Assembly (NCBI GenBank): GCA_902535255.1
Contig: CACASQ010000001.1
Span: forward strand, 310,001 to 374,000
Direction of reading: 5' to 3'
Length of the DNA stretch: 64,000 nucleotides
Source: an uncultured Pelagibacteraceae bacterium
Lineage (GTDB): Bacteria; Pseudomonadota; Alphaproteobacteria; Pelagibacterales; Pelagibacteraceae
Below, piece after piece: positions 35,653-44,216 of this stretch. The notes under the pieces were generated by a model that made no database searches, was not told the DNA's origin, and worked only from the letters and a program-made list of their open reading frames with translations. The position numbers and the translations under genes are program-made. Position 1 is the first letter of the stretch. Every line of letters starts with the position of its first letter.

Positions 35653-35934
35653 TTGTCACGAAAAGAATTAATCAAAAGTCTTAAAAAAAAAAATCCAAAT
35701 CTTAATAAATCTGAATTAGTGAATATCATAGACACTTTTTGCAAAGTTATTCAAAATGCCCTTAATAATGATAAAAATGTGGAACTCAGGGGTTTCGGCT
35801 CTTTTTTTAAAAAAAAATTGAAAGAGAAATATTCAGCTAGAAATCCAAAAACAGGAGAAATAATTTATGTTCCAGAAAGAAATAAGGTAAGATTTAAAGC
35901 AAGTAAAAAACTTAACAAAATTATCAATCGATGA
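35653..35934 (+). CDS. ihfB: Integration host factor beta subunit
   Basis: The 93-residue HU/IHF-fold protein has MSRKELI, VELRGFGSFFKK near 43-54, and the DNA-intercalating arm RNPKTGEIIYVPERNKVRFK near 62-81. Family knowledge: with IhfA it bends DNA in replication, recombination and transcription. The start is TTG at 35653, immediately after the rpsA stop; no nearer ATG is in frame. Position after rpsA is the conserved site of ihfB. Confidence 0.93.
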   Translation: MSRKELIKSLKKKNPNLNKSELVNIIDTFCKVIQNALNNDKNVELRGFGSFFKKKLKEKYSARNPKTGEIIYVPERNKVRFKASKKLNKIINR

Positions 35935-36623
35935 AAAAATTAAAAATTTTTATAGCTTGTGACACGCAAAGTCATACAAAATTAAAGCAAATAATTAAAG
36001 AGACTAAAACAAAATATTTAGATATTGGTTATAAAATCGGTCTTGAGTTTTTTCTAAGTCCTTCGGGTCGAAAGATTATTTCAAAATTGAAAAGTAAAAA
36101 TATATTCCTTGACCTCAAACTCAATGATATTCCAAATACCTGTGCAGCCGCTATAAACTCCATTAAAGATTTAAAAAATATTTCGTATCTTACTGTTCAT
36201 ATTAATGGAGGTTTTGAAATGTTAAAAGCTATTCGTAAAGAGTCTAAAAAAAAAAATAAAAAACTAAAATTAATTGGTGTTACTGTGTTAACAAGTTTTT
36301 CAAATTCGTCTATTAAAAAAATAGGTCACACTAAGTCGGTAAGAGATTTAGTAAAACAACAAGCTGCTCTTGCTAAGAGAGCTCGATTGGATGGAATTGT
36401 TTGCTCAGGTCATGAAGCAAAATATGTAAAAAAAATTTGTAAAAATATGGAAATTATTACACCAGGAATAAGATTGCCAAATGATAAAAAAGATGACCAA
36501 GAAAGAGTTATGACACCAAAACAAAGTATCAAAAACGGTGCAACTTCACTTGTTATAGGTCGCAGCCTTTTAAAAGGAAGTATTAAATCTAATATTAAAA
36601 AACTAGTTCAATCATTAAGCTGA
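35931..36623 (+). CDS. pyrF: Orotidine 5'-phosphate decarboxylase
   Basis: The 230-residue TIM-barrel protein has the catalytic FLDLKLNDIPNT near 60-71, TVHINGG near 88-94, GVTVLTSF and the phosphate site TPGIRLP...SLVIGRSLLKG. Family knowledge: converts OMP to UMP in pyrimidine synthesis. It overlaps ihfB by 4 bases and is followed by trpF after 2 bases. Motifs are intact. Confidence 0.94.
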   Translation: MKKLKIFIACDTQSHTKLKQIIKETKTKYLDIGYKIGLEFFLSPSGRKIISKLKSKNIFLDLKLNDIPNTCAAAINSIKDLKNISYLTVHINGGFEMLKAIRKESKKKNKKLKLIGVTVLTSFSNSSIKKIGHTKSVRDLVKQQAALAKRARLDGIVCSGHEAKYVKKICKNMEIITPGIRLPNDKKDDQERVMTPKQSIKNGATSLVIGRSLLKGSIKSNIKKLVQSLS

Positions 36624-36625
36624 AA

Positions 36626-37231
36626 ATGAAACTTAAAGTTTGTGGGTTATCAAGTGTCAATGAAGTTAAAACTTGTGTTTTAAACAATGTAGATTATTGT
36701 GGGTTCATCCTTAACTACCCAAAAAGTCATAGGTTCATTTCGTTGAATAAGGCTAAAGAAATTACCAGCGTAGATAAAAAAAACACAAAATTTGTATGTG
36801 TACTAGTAAATCCTACTGAAGGGGAATTAGAAATTTATTCAAAATTAAATTTTGATTATTTCCAGCTTTATGGAAACTATAAAGATTTAGACCTGAAAAA
36901 TATTAAAAATAAATTCAGAAAGAAAATAATTTGTGCTATCCAGGTAAAGACGGAGCAAGATGTTTATAATTATAAACAAGTAGAAAACGAGTCGGATATT
37001 ATTTTGTGGGATAGTTCAGGTTACGAAAAAAGTTTAAGCTGGGATTTTAATTGGATAAAATCAATTTCAACAAAAGTGAAAAAAATGATAGCTGGAAATA
37101 TCACAATTGAAAAATTAAACGTTTTAAAAGGTGTGGCTGATATTATTGATGTTTCTGGAGCTTTGGAGACAAATAAAGTAAAAGATATTAACAAAATCAA
37201 AGAATTTATCAACGAGATAGGAAAAATTTAA
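36626..37231 (+). CDS. trpF: Phosphoribosylanthranilate isomerase (divergent)
   Basis: The 201-residue TIM barrel begins KLKVCGLSS with the catalytic Cys near residue 6, and has ILWDSSGYEKSLSWDFNWI near 128-146 with the catalytic Asp. The phosphate-binding segments differ from the family: AGNITIEKLNV for the usual AGGL...NV, and DVSGALETNKVKD for DVSSGVE...G.KD. Family knowledge: isomerises phosphoribosylanthranilate in Trp synthesis. Position pyrF-trpF-trpB-trpA supports the call. Activity may be changed. Confidence 0.85.
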   Translation: MKLKVCGLSSVNEVKTCVLNNVDYCGFILNYPKSHRFISLNKAKEITSVDKKNTKFVCVLVNPTEGELEIYSKLNFDYFQLYGNYKDLDLKNIKNKFRKKIICAIQVKTEQDVYNYKQVENESDIILWDSSGYEKSLSWDFNWIKSISTKVKKMIAGNITIEKLNVLKGVADIIDVSGALETNKVKDINKIKEFINEIGKI

Positions 37232-37232
37232 A

Positions 37233-38459
37233 ATGAAAATAAAAAAAGGAGTGCCATTAATAGACCAACACGACAAAAACTTTATGTATGGTGGAAAATT
37301 TGGTGGAAACTTCATACCAGAAACTTTGAAAAAACCTATAAATGATTTAACAAAATTATTTTCAAAATTAAGAAATAATAAAAATTTTTTAAAAGAAAGA
37401 GATTTTTATTTTAAAAATTATGTTGGAGCTCCTACTCCATTTATCAAATTAGAAAATCTAACAAATCACCTTGGCGGTGCTCAGATTTATGCTAAAGTTG
37501 TTTCTGAAGCAAATGGGGGGGCACATAAAATTTATAATGCCACTGTACATTGCTTAATAGCTAAAAAAGCTGGAAAAAAATTTATAGTTGGCGACACTGG
37601 TGCTGGATATGCAGGTAAAATGCTTTCGATGGCCGCAAGAAAGTTTGGACTAAAATGTAAAATCTTTATGGGAGCAAAAGATATAAAAAGGCAAAGACCT
37701 AATGTTGAGGCCATGAAAAAAAATGGAGCAAAAATCGTACCTGTGACTACTGGCAGTCAAACACTAGTAGATGCAGTAAGTGAATGCATGCGTTATTGGG
37801 TGTCCAACTGTGACACTACACACATGTGTGTCGGCTCTACAGTCGGTCCTAATATTTTTATAAAAATATGTGCCTGGAGTACGGCTCAAATTTCTAGAGA
37901 GCTAATTTTACAGGTAAAAGAGGAATTTGGAAAAATACCAAAAAAATTAAAATTGATTAATTGTGTAGGAGGAGGAAGCTCAGCAATGGGATTTTGGAAT
38001 GAGTTTATGGACACTAATGCAGAATTTATTGGTGTTGAAGCTGGTGGACCTACAAAAAGCAAATTACACGCTGCTCCATTGACTAATAATTCAAAAATTG
38101 GAATTTTGCATGGAGCTGCTCAGTATGTAGTTCAGGATAAGGAAGGCCAAATAGGTTCAACAGAATCAATTTCAGCTGGTCTAGACTATCCTGGTATCTC
38201 ACCCTTGCATTGTTTTTTAAAGGATACAAAAAGAGCAAAATATACCTCTGCTAGTGATGAAGCGGCATTAAAAGCTTATCAGTTAGTTTCTAGCTTAGAG
38301 AACATTTCACCTTCCTTAGAACCTTCGCATGCTTTTGCAGAAGCAATTCGTATCGCTCCAAAATTGAGTAGTTCTGAAATATTGATTGTTGATAGCTGTG
38401 GTGACTCTTTAAAAGATAAAGACATTATTATTCGAAAAATAGGTTCGTACTCAAGATGA
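37233..38459 (+). CDS. trpB: Tryptophan synthase beta chain (divergent)
   Basis: The 408-residue PLP enzyme opens YGGKFGGNFIPETL and has the PLP lysine in NGGAHKIYNA near 91-100, phosphate site CVGGGSSAMGF, and ISAGLDYPGISP. Several near-invariant TrpB residues differ: the usual EDLNHTGAHK reads VSEANGGAHK, catalytic Glu of ETGAGQHG is Asp (GDTGAGYAG), GPHPYP is GPNIFI, and the SGRGDKD end is SCGDSLKDKD. Family knowledge: makes Trp from indole and serine with TrpA. Close neighbours trpF and trpA make it TrpB-derived, but its activity is uncertain. Confidence 0.85.
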   Translation: MKIKKGVPLIDQHDKNFMYGGKFGGNFIPETLKKPINDLTKLFSKLRNNKNFLKERDFYFKNYVGAPTPFIKLENLTNHLGGAQIYAKVVSEANGGAHKIYNATVHCLIAKKAGKKFIVGDTGAGYAGKMLSMAARKFGLKCKIFMGAKDIKRQRPNVEAMKKNGAKIVPVTTGSQTLVDAVSECMRYWVSNCDTTHMCVGSTVGPNIFIKICAWSTAQISRELILQVKEEFGKIPKKLKLINCVGGGSSAMGFWNEFMDTNAEFIGVEAGGPTKSKLHAAPLTNNSKIGILHGAAQYVVQDKEGQIGSTESISAGLDYPGISPLHCFLKDTKRAKYTSASDEAALKAYQLVSSLENISPSLEPSHAFAEAIRIAPKLSSSEILIVDSCGDSLKDKDIIIRKIGSYSR

Positions 38460-39256
38460 AATCAAAAATAAGTACAGTATTCGAACAATGTAAGATGGAA
38501 AAACGACCAGCTTTAATTACTTACACAGTTGCTGGGGATAATAGTAAAAATAATTCATTAAAAATTTTAAACTCTATTTCAAAACATGCAGATATTTGTG
38601 AGTTAGGTTTTGTACATAATTGCCCAATTGCTGATGGGAGCCAAATTCAAAATAGTTCTTACAGAGCTCTAAAGAATGGTATTAATCTTAAGGATACCTT
38701 TGATATTGTAAAAAAATTTAAAAAAAATAGACCCGAGAAACCTTTAATTTTGATGGGGTATTATAATTTGATTTATCAGATGGGAGAAAATCTTTTTTTA
38801 AAAAATTGTAAATCCTCTAAAGTAGATGGATTAATTATTGTTGATTTACCTTGGCCTGAAAATAAAAAATTTGCTAAAAAATGTAAACAAAAATCAATTA
38901 GTTTTATTCAACTTTTGTCACCTACTACCACAAAAGATAGAATTAAAAAGATAATAAATGACTCCCATGATATGATTTATTATATTTCAATGTTGTCCAC
39001 GACTGGCGGGAAATTGAAAGTTTCACCAAAAAAAATATTGCAAAATTACAATAAAATTAGAAGAGTAAATCCTAGTAAAAATCTAGTAATTGGATTTGGG
39101 ATAACTGATAAGACTATAAAATCACTTAAATCTGCAAATGGCTTGGTTGTAGGAAGTATGTTGTGTAAAAGTATTACTGATTCGCTCAAAATGGGACAAA
39201 ATCCTGTCACAAAGTTAGATAAAGTTGTGTACAATCTAAAAAATAAAATTTTATGA
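38456..39256 (+). CDS. trpA: Tryptophan synthase alpha chain (divergent)
   Basis: The 266-residue TIM barrel keeps catalytic Glu in CELGF and Asp in IADGSQIQNS (about residues 49-67), and the phosphate site GFGITDK...VVGSMLCK. The loop GVPFSDP of TrpA is GFVHNCP, and the SRSGVTG segment is SMLSTTGG. Family knowledge: cleaves indole-3-glycerol phosphate and channels indole to TrpB. It overlaps trpB and accD by 4 bases each. The changes match those in trpF and trpB. Confidence 0.85.
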   Translation: MKSKISTVFEQCKMEKRPALITYTVAGDNSKNNSLKILNSISKHADICELGFVHNCPIADGSQIQNSSYRALKNGINLKDTFDIVKKFKKNRPEKPLILMGYYNLIYQMGENLFLKNCKSSKVDGLIIVDLPWPENKKFAKKCKQKSISFIQLLSPTTTKDRIKKIINDSHDMIYYISMLSTTGGKLKVSPKKILQNYNKIRRVNPSKNLVIGFGITDKTIKSLKSANGLVVGSMLCKSITDSLKMGQNPVTKLDKVVYNLKNKIL

Positions 39257-40167
39257 ATTGGATAACAAAATTTATTAAACCAAAAATTAAATCGCTTTTT
39301 ACTAAAAAGTCCTCAAAAGTAGAGGGCAATCTTTGGACTACATGTACCTGTAAAAATTTAATTTACATAGAAGATCTAAAATCGAATCAAAAGGTTTGTC
39401 CAAAATGCGGGGAGCATCATAAGCTTACTTGTAATGAGAGATTTGCAACTTTTTTTGATAATAAAGAGTTTGAGTTAATTGAAACTCCTCAGCCCAATGA
39501 TGATCCTTTAAATTTCGAAGATAAGAAAAAATATACTGACCGACTACATGCAGCTAGAAAATTAACTGGTCAAGAAGATGCAGTTTTAATAGCTAAAGGC
39601 AAAGTTCAAAATGTTGATGTAATAGCTGGAGCTCAAGACTTTAGATTTATTGGAGGATCATTTGGTGCTGCGTCAGGTGAAGCATTTATAGCTGGAGCTC
39701 AAAATGCAATTGAAAATAAAATTCCCTACATCTTTTTTAGCTGTTCAGGAGGACAGAGAATGCATGAAAGTTCAATAGCTTTGATGCAAATGTCTAGAAC
39801 TGCTTTAGCAGTAAACGAACTAAAGAAAAAAAATATTCCTTTCATAGTTGTGTTGACGAACCCGACAACTGGAGGAGTTACGGCATCATGGGCAATGCTT
39901 GGTGATATATTGATTGGTGAACCAAAAAGTGTCATAGGTTTCGCTGGTAGAAGAGTGATACAAGATACTGTGAGAGAGACACTACCGGATGACTTTCAAA
40001 CTGCAGAATATGTTAAAGATCATGGAGGATTAGATTTAATTATAGAAAGACAATATTTAAATTCGACTATTGGAACTCTATTAAATGTTCTATTGAAAAA
40101 AGCAGAGGCTCAGGCTAAACAAGAGTCAAATGTCACAGTCGATCAATCTATACAAACAGCTAGCTGA
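39253..40167 (+). CDS. accD: Acetyl-CoA carboxylase carboxyltransferase subunit beta
   Basis: The 304-residue protein has an N-terminal zinc ribbon and the crotonase-fold carboxyltransferase core: DFRFIGGSFGAASGEAF, FSCSGGQRMHESSIALMQM, TNPTTGGVTASWAMLGD and GFAGRRVIQDTVRETLP. Family knowledge: partner of AccA. The first zinc pair reads CTC rather than C-x2-C (second pair CPKC is normal), and SGGARMQE is SGGQRMHE. It lies between trpA and folC, the usual alphaproteobacterial order. Confidence 0.93.
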   Translation: MNWITKFIKPKIKSLFTKKSSKVEGNLWTTCTCKNLIYIEDLKSNQKVCPKCGEHHKLTCNERFATFFDNKEFELIETPQPNDDPLNFEDKKKYTDRLHAARKLTGQEDAVLIAKGKVQNVDVIAGAQDFRFIGGSFGAASGEAFIAGAQNAIENKIPYIFFSCSGGQRMHESSIALMQMSRTALAVNELKKKNIPFIVVLTNPTTGGVTASWAMLGDILIGEPKSVIGFAGRRVIQDTVRETLPDDFQTAEYVKDHGGLDLIIERQYLNSTIGTLLNVLLKKAEAQAKQESNVTVDQSIQTAS

Positions 40168-41392
40168 TCATAAACTATTTAATAAATCTATAAATTTTGG
40201 TCTCAAAAGAGTAAAATCAGCTCTCAAATTATTAGGTAATCCAGAGAGAAGACTCAAAAATGTTATTTCAGTGGTTGGTGAGTCAGGTAAATTTACAACC
40301 TTGTTCTCTCTTAAATTATTTATTGAAGCAAATAATCAAAAGGTAACTACTCATATTTCTCCTTCCTTAAGAGATATTAAAGAGAGGTTTTATATGGGAG
40401 AAGAATATCTATCTCATAAATCAATTAAAAATACTATAGCTCAAATAGAAAAACTGAATATACCTTTAACAGTTTTTGAATGTCTTACCTTAGTTTATGT
40501 TATTAATGCTTCTAAAGTGAACGCAGATTATAATATCCAAGAGACTGGAGCGCTCTGGAGACTAGACTCAAATAATATTAATGATTTTCCCAAACTTCAA
40601 GTTTGTACTAATATAAATAAACAACACTTAAATTTCTTAAAAATAAAATCTATAAATGAAGTTATTAAAGAAGATGTAGGTTCGCTTAGTAATTTTACGA
40701 CCATTTATATAGGTAAACAAACACCATATGTTTTAAAAAAAATTAAAAAATATTTAAAGATAAACAAGAGTAAAATTGTATATCCAAACTGCTGGAAAAT
40801 TATAAAAAAAGGTAACTTATTTTATTACCAAGACAAAAAAAATAGAATAAAACTAAATACGAAGCATGTTTATTCTAAAGGAATGTTCGAAAATGTCTGC
40901 CTTGCTATAAAAATTGCTCTTGATCTTAAAATTGATAAAAAAGTAATTCAAAAAACATTACCGTCTCTCGCTTTTGAAGGTCGCTTTCAATATTTAAGTA
41001 AAGGTAAAGTTAAAAATAAGCTTCATAGGAATGAAAAGATAATGATTGATGGTGCGCATGCTACTGCTGATGCTAAAAACTTGGCAGCCTATTTAAAATC
41101 AATTAAAATTCCTAAATATGGAGTTTGGGCTATGAGTAAAAAAAAACAGCCAGATTTATTTATTAAACAACTAAAGGGAGTGTTTAAAAAAATTGTAACA
41201 ATGCCGATTGAAAATGAAAGTAATTCAGTCTCAGCAAACGAACTCTATAAATTAGCGATAAAAAATAAATTCGTTTCAGAAAAAAGTAAAAATTTTGAAG
41301 AAGCCTTAAAGAAAATAAGCAGTGAAGAGAAAAAACTTATTGTTTGTTTTGGTAGTCTTTATAATTGTGGAAATATTTTAAACAAAAATTAA
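40130..41392 (+). CDS. folC: Folylpolyglutamate/dihydrofolate synthase family protein (divergent)
   Basis: The 420-residue Mur-ligase-type protein has P-loop VVGESGKFTT near 46-55 (family GTNGKGST), SPSLRDIKERF for SPHL..ERI, FECLT, ETGALWRLDSNNI for E-GLGGRLDATN, and IDGAHATAD for DGAHNP. So the fold and order of FolC are present but several ATP/folate-site residues are changed. Family knowledge: adds glutamate to dihydropteroate and folates. It overlaps accD by 38 bases and converges with trxA. Activity needs testing. Confidence 0.8.
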   Translation: MSQSINLYKQLADHKLFNKSINFGLKRVKSALKLLGNPERRLKNVISVVGESGKFTTLFSLKLFIEANNQKVTTHISPSLRDIKERFYMGEEYLSHKSIKNTIAQIEKLNIPLTVFECLTLVYVINASKVNADYNIQETGALWRLDSNNINDFPKLQVCTNINKQHLNFLKIKSINEVIKEDVGSLSNFTTIYIGKQTPYVLKKIKKYLKINKSKIVYPNCWKIIKKGNLFYYQDKKNRIKLNTKHVYSKGMFENVCLAIKIALDLKIDKKVIQKTLPSLAFEGRFQYLSKGKVKNKLHRNEKIMIDGAHATADAKNLAAYLKSIKIPKYGVWAMSKKKQPDLFIKQLKGVFKKIVTMPIENESNSVSANELYKLAIKNKFVSEKSKNFEEALKKISSEEKKLIVCFGSLYNCGNILNKN

Positions 41393-41706
41393 ATATGTGG
41401 CTTAATAAATTCAAGCATATCTTTTTCACTTGATGCCCCTACTTTTGTTCCTAAAAGTTTACCTTCTTTAAATAAAAGAATTGTTGGTACACCTCTCACT
41501 GAATACTTTGTTGGCTCATTAGGCTGACTTTCAATGTCATGATAATAGCAATCTATTTTATCTGACATGTCATTTGAAATTTTCTCTACTATCGGTTTAA
41601 GTTGCTGACAGGGTCCGCACCATGATGCTGAAAATTGAATTAGTGAAAGTTTGCTTCCACCTATTTGATCGCTAAATTTTTCGTCTGTAGAATCTTTAAA
41701 TGCCAT
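41389..41706 (-). CDS. trxA: Thioredoxin
   Basis: The 105-residue thioredoxin has the redox site SASWCGPCQQLKP (Cys30 and Cys33) and the cis-proline loop RGVPTILLFKEGK near 70-82. Family knowledge: cytoplasmic disulfide reductant. No signal peptide. Its end overlaps the folC end by 4 bases (convergent); trxA next to folC is a common alphaproteobacterial arrangement. The internal DIESQPNEPTKY replaces the usual D.D.NP..A.KY. Confidence 0.9.
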   Translation of the reverse strand: MAFKDSTDEKFSDQIGGSKLSLIQFSASWCGPCQQLKPIVEKISNDMSDKIDCYYHDIESQPNEPTKYSVRGVPTILLFKEGKLLGTKVGASSEKDMLEFIKPHI

Positions 41707-41740
41707 AACCTTTAATTAAGTATTTTTTATTTTTTGTCAA

Positions 41741-43162
41741 CTATGCAGATGAATAATATTTTTCTAGATCTTCAACGTATGCGTTAATATCATCTAGTAT
41801 TTTAAGTTTTTCTGGTTGGTTTTCTTTTTCGAATTTTGCTCTTAAAGTATCTATTTCCGAATATGTTCTTGGAATTGTATTCCAGTTTTCATTATTAGTA
41901 CTTAAAAGTTTTTTTGAAATATCTTTATGAATTAAATTAAAGTCAGATTTAGTTAAAATCTCAGGTTTTTCCATGTAAAGAAGTTTTTTTCCAAAGTAAT
42001 GTAATCTCTCATCTTTAAATTTAGAGATCACTTGAAGTTTTTTGCTCCAATCAACACTATGAAACTCTGGCATTATTTTATTATCTTCTGTTGAGGTAAA
42101 TTTAGCGTAAATACTCTCCTCATTATATAAATCTTCTTGTGACTTTGTTTGTTCTTTTTCATCTATTTCAGATCGTTTTACCGAGGAGACCTTTTCCGCA
42201 AATGCTTCATTGTTTTTTAACAATCTAGCTCGTTCCTCTAATTTTTTTGTACCAATAATTTTATACTCATCAAATTGATTTCCGTAAGATGGATTCATAA
42301 TAACTGGATGTTTATTGTGTCTAACAGTTCTAATAAATTTTGGTTGTTTTTTCATTGCTGCAGTTAATTCTTTAATTGGCATATCCAAATATGGAGAAGG
42401 ATCATGCCTCAAATCAAAACATAACGGCCATTGATATTGAGGATGCTGACAAATAAACGTTTGAACATATGGTCTACTTCTTCCATAAAAATATTCATTC
42501 GTACAAAAAAGTAATTCTTTTTTTATTAATTCTAAAGACTGATTTTTATCCATGGTTAACATGCTTGCTTTCCAAACATTTGGGGCTTTTTTAGAAATTA
42601 ATTTCGCTATTCCAATAGTTGCTATTACATCACCAATTGCACTATGTGCATCTCCATGTTCAATTCCGTTTAAGGGTGCCATTTGATCTAATTTGTAAAC
42701 ATCGTTCCCTTTTTCGTTTACAGAATTTTTAAGAGTATTAGGGTAATACAGGTTAGCGGCTCTTGCCAAACTTAAGATATCTCCCCTGGTATTTCCGTTT
42801 GTGCTTGTAATGTAAGGATATTCTAATGTTTGAAATAAAGTGCACCTTAAAAATTCCTCATCAAACTCAATACTATTGAACCCAATATAAGTAGCCTTAC
42901 CCCATCTTTTAAGTGTTTCAACAAACTGCCTGATCATTTCATAATGTGAGAGGTTAGACTTTTTTAGCATTGAGGGTGAGGTCTTGTTCACGATCAACGC
43001 CATGGCTTCCGGAATTATACCAGGACTTAATCTACACCTGGCATCAAAACGATCTAGTTCATCTAAATTGTCATTAGTTAATACTGCACCAATTTGAATT
43101 ATTTGACCCCAATATTTATTAGATGAACTGGTCTCAAAATCGTAAAAGACAAAGTTAGACAT
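41741..43162 (-). CDS. sbcB: Exodeoxyribonuclease I
   Basis: The 473-residue DEDDh exonuclease starts FVFYDFETSSSNKYWGQIIQIGA (in part FYDFETSSSNKYWGQII), with catalytic Asp8/Glu10, IGFNSIEFDEEFL near 96-108 and HGDAHSAIGDVIATIG near 169-184. The C-terminal SH3-like and helical ExoI domains follow. Family knowledge: degrades single-stranded DNA 3'-5' and suppresses recombination defects. rmuC lies 9 bases upstream on the same strand. Confidence 0.93.
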   Translation of the reverse strand: MSNFVFYDFETSSSNKYWGQIIQIGAVLTNDNLDELDRFDARCRLSPGIIPEAMALIVNKTSPSMLKKSNLSHYEMIRQFVETLKRWGKATYIGFNSIEFDEEFLRCTLFQTLEYPYITSTNGNTRGDILSLARAANLYYPNTLKNSVNEKGNDVYKLDQMAPLNGIEHGDAHSAIGDVIATIGIAKLISKKAPNVWKASMLTMDKNQSLELIKKELLFCTNEYFYGRSRPYVQTFICQHPQYQWPLCFDLRHDPSPYLDMPIKELTAAMKKQPKFIRTVRHNKHPVIMNPSYGNQFDEYKIIGTKKLEERARLLKNNEAFAEKVSSVKRSEIDEKEQTKSQEDLYNEESIYAKFTSTEDNKIMPEFHSVDWSKKLQVISKFKDERLHYFGKKLLYMEKPEILTKSDFNLIHKDISKKLLSTNNENWNTIPRTYSEIDTLRAKFEKENQPEKLKILDDINAYVEDLEKYYSSA

Positions 43163-43171
43163 AATCTATTT

Positions 43172-44200
43172 TTACTTAAGAACTTTTATCTTTTCTGGAT
43201 TTTCTTTCAAGGAATCTGTTACTTGCTCTGGATCTTTTATATTCCCAAGCGTATTCATTATGGATCTAGCGTCCCTACCAAAACCATCGGTTGCAGCCAT
43301 GGCCTGCTCTAATTTCTTTCTTAAGTCTTTAATCCCATCAAAATGTTTTTCAAACCTAGAGCTTATATTTCTTAAGTCACTATAGATTTGAGTTGCATGT
43401 TGTTGAACTTTTAGGGTTTGAAATCCTAAATGATAAGATTGCAACAGAGCAGATAAAGTATTAGGACCAGAAACTGTTACTTTATATTTTATTCTTAGTT
43501 CTTGTAATAATAATTCTTTTGTTTTTGGATCTCTATAGCTTGAAAGTTCTGAGAACAATCCTTCAGTTGGAACGTAAACTATTGCAAAATCTGTGCTTTT
43601 AGGTGGAGCTATATATTTTGAATTAACTGTTTTAGCTTTTAATCTAAATGCTGCAGCTAAATCTTTTCTTGCCTCAGCTTGTGCCTCTTTATTATTAGCA
43701 TTGTACGCGTCATCAATTGCTTTGTATTTCTCAACTGGCCAATGACTGTCGATAGGCAATAAAACATCTTGAAGCTTAATAGCAAATTCAACCGTCTCGG
43801 ACGTATCATCTTTCATTTTTGCATTTTCAATAAATTGAGATGCTGGTAATAAATCTTTAAGGAGAGCGCCTAATCCAAATTCTGCAAGTGTTCCATATGT
43901 TTTTACTCCGCTTAAAATTCTACTGAAATTATCTTGGCTTTTATTAAGCTCACTTACTTGCTGGTTAAAAACTGAAACTTTTTCATCAACTTTAGTTAAA
44001 GCTCCTGTCATATCTTTAGCTATTTCTTTGCTCATAGAACCAAAGGACTGGCCGAAGGTTTCTTTAAATGAGTTAAATTCATCTTTAAAGGCCTGCTCTG
44101 GATTTATTTGTTTTTCAGGCTTATTTCTTACTAGAAAGAAAATAACTCCGAGGTTAATTATGACTAATAATACTACTAAAACTATAATTAACGAATCCAT
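43172..44200 (-). CDS. rmuC: RmuC-family DNA recombination protein
   Basis: The 342-residue protein has an N-terminal membrane segment (about 3-24), a coiled-coil stretch (35-95), and the RmuC nuclease-like domain with GLGALLKDLLPASQF, LPIDSHWPVEKY, DFAIVYVPTEGLFSEL and SGPNTLSALLQSYHLGFQTL (parts quoted). Family knowledge: limits inversions at short inverted repeats. Its partner-like neighbour is exonuclease I, suggesting a small DNA-maintenance unit. Confidence 0.93.
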   Translation of the reverse strand: MDSLIIVLVVLLVIINLGVIFFLVRNKPEKQINPEQAFKDEFNSFKETFGQSFGSMSKEIAKDMTGALTKVDEKVSVFNQQVSELNKSQDNFSRILSGVKTYGTLAEFGLGALLKDLLPASQFIENAKMKDDTSETVEFAIKLQDVLLPIDSHWPVEKYKAIDDAYNANNKEAQAEARKDLAAAFRLKAKTVNSKYIAPPKSTDFAIVYVPTEGLFSELSSYRDPKTKELLLQELRIKYKVTVSGPNTLSALLQSYHLGFQTLKVQQHATQIYSDLRNISSRFEKHFDGIKDLRKKLEQAMAATDGFGRDARSIMNTLGNIKDPEQVTDSLKENPEKIKVLK

Positions 44201-44216
44201 AAATTAATATACCACA

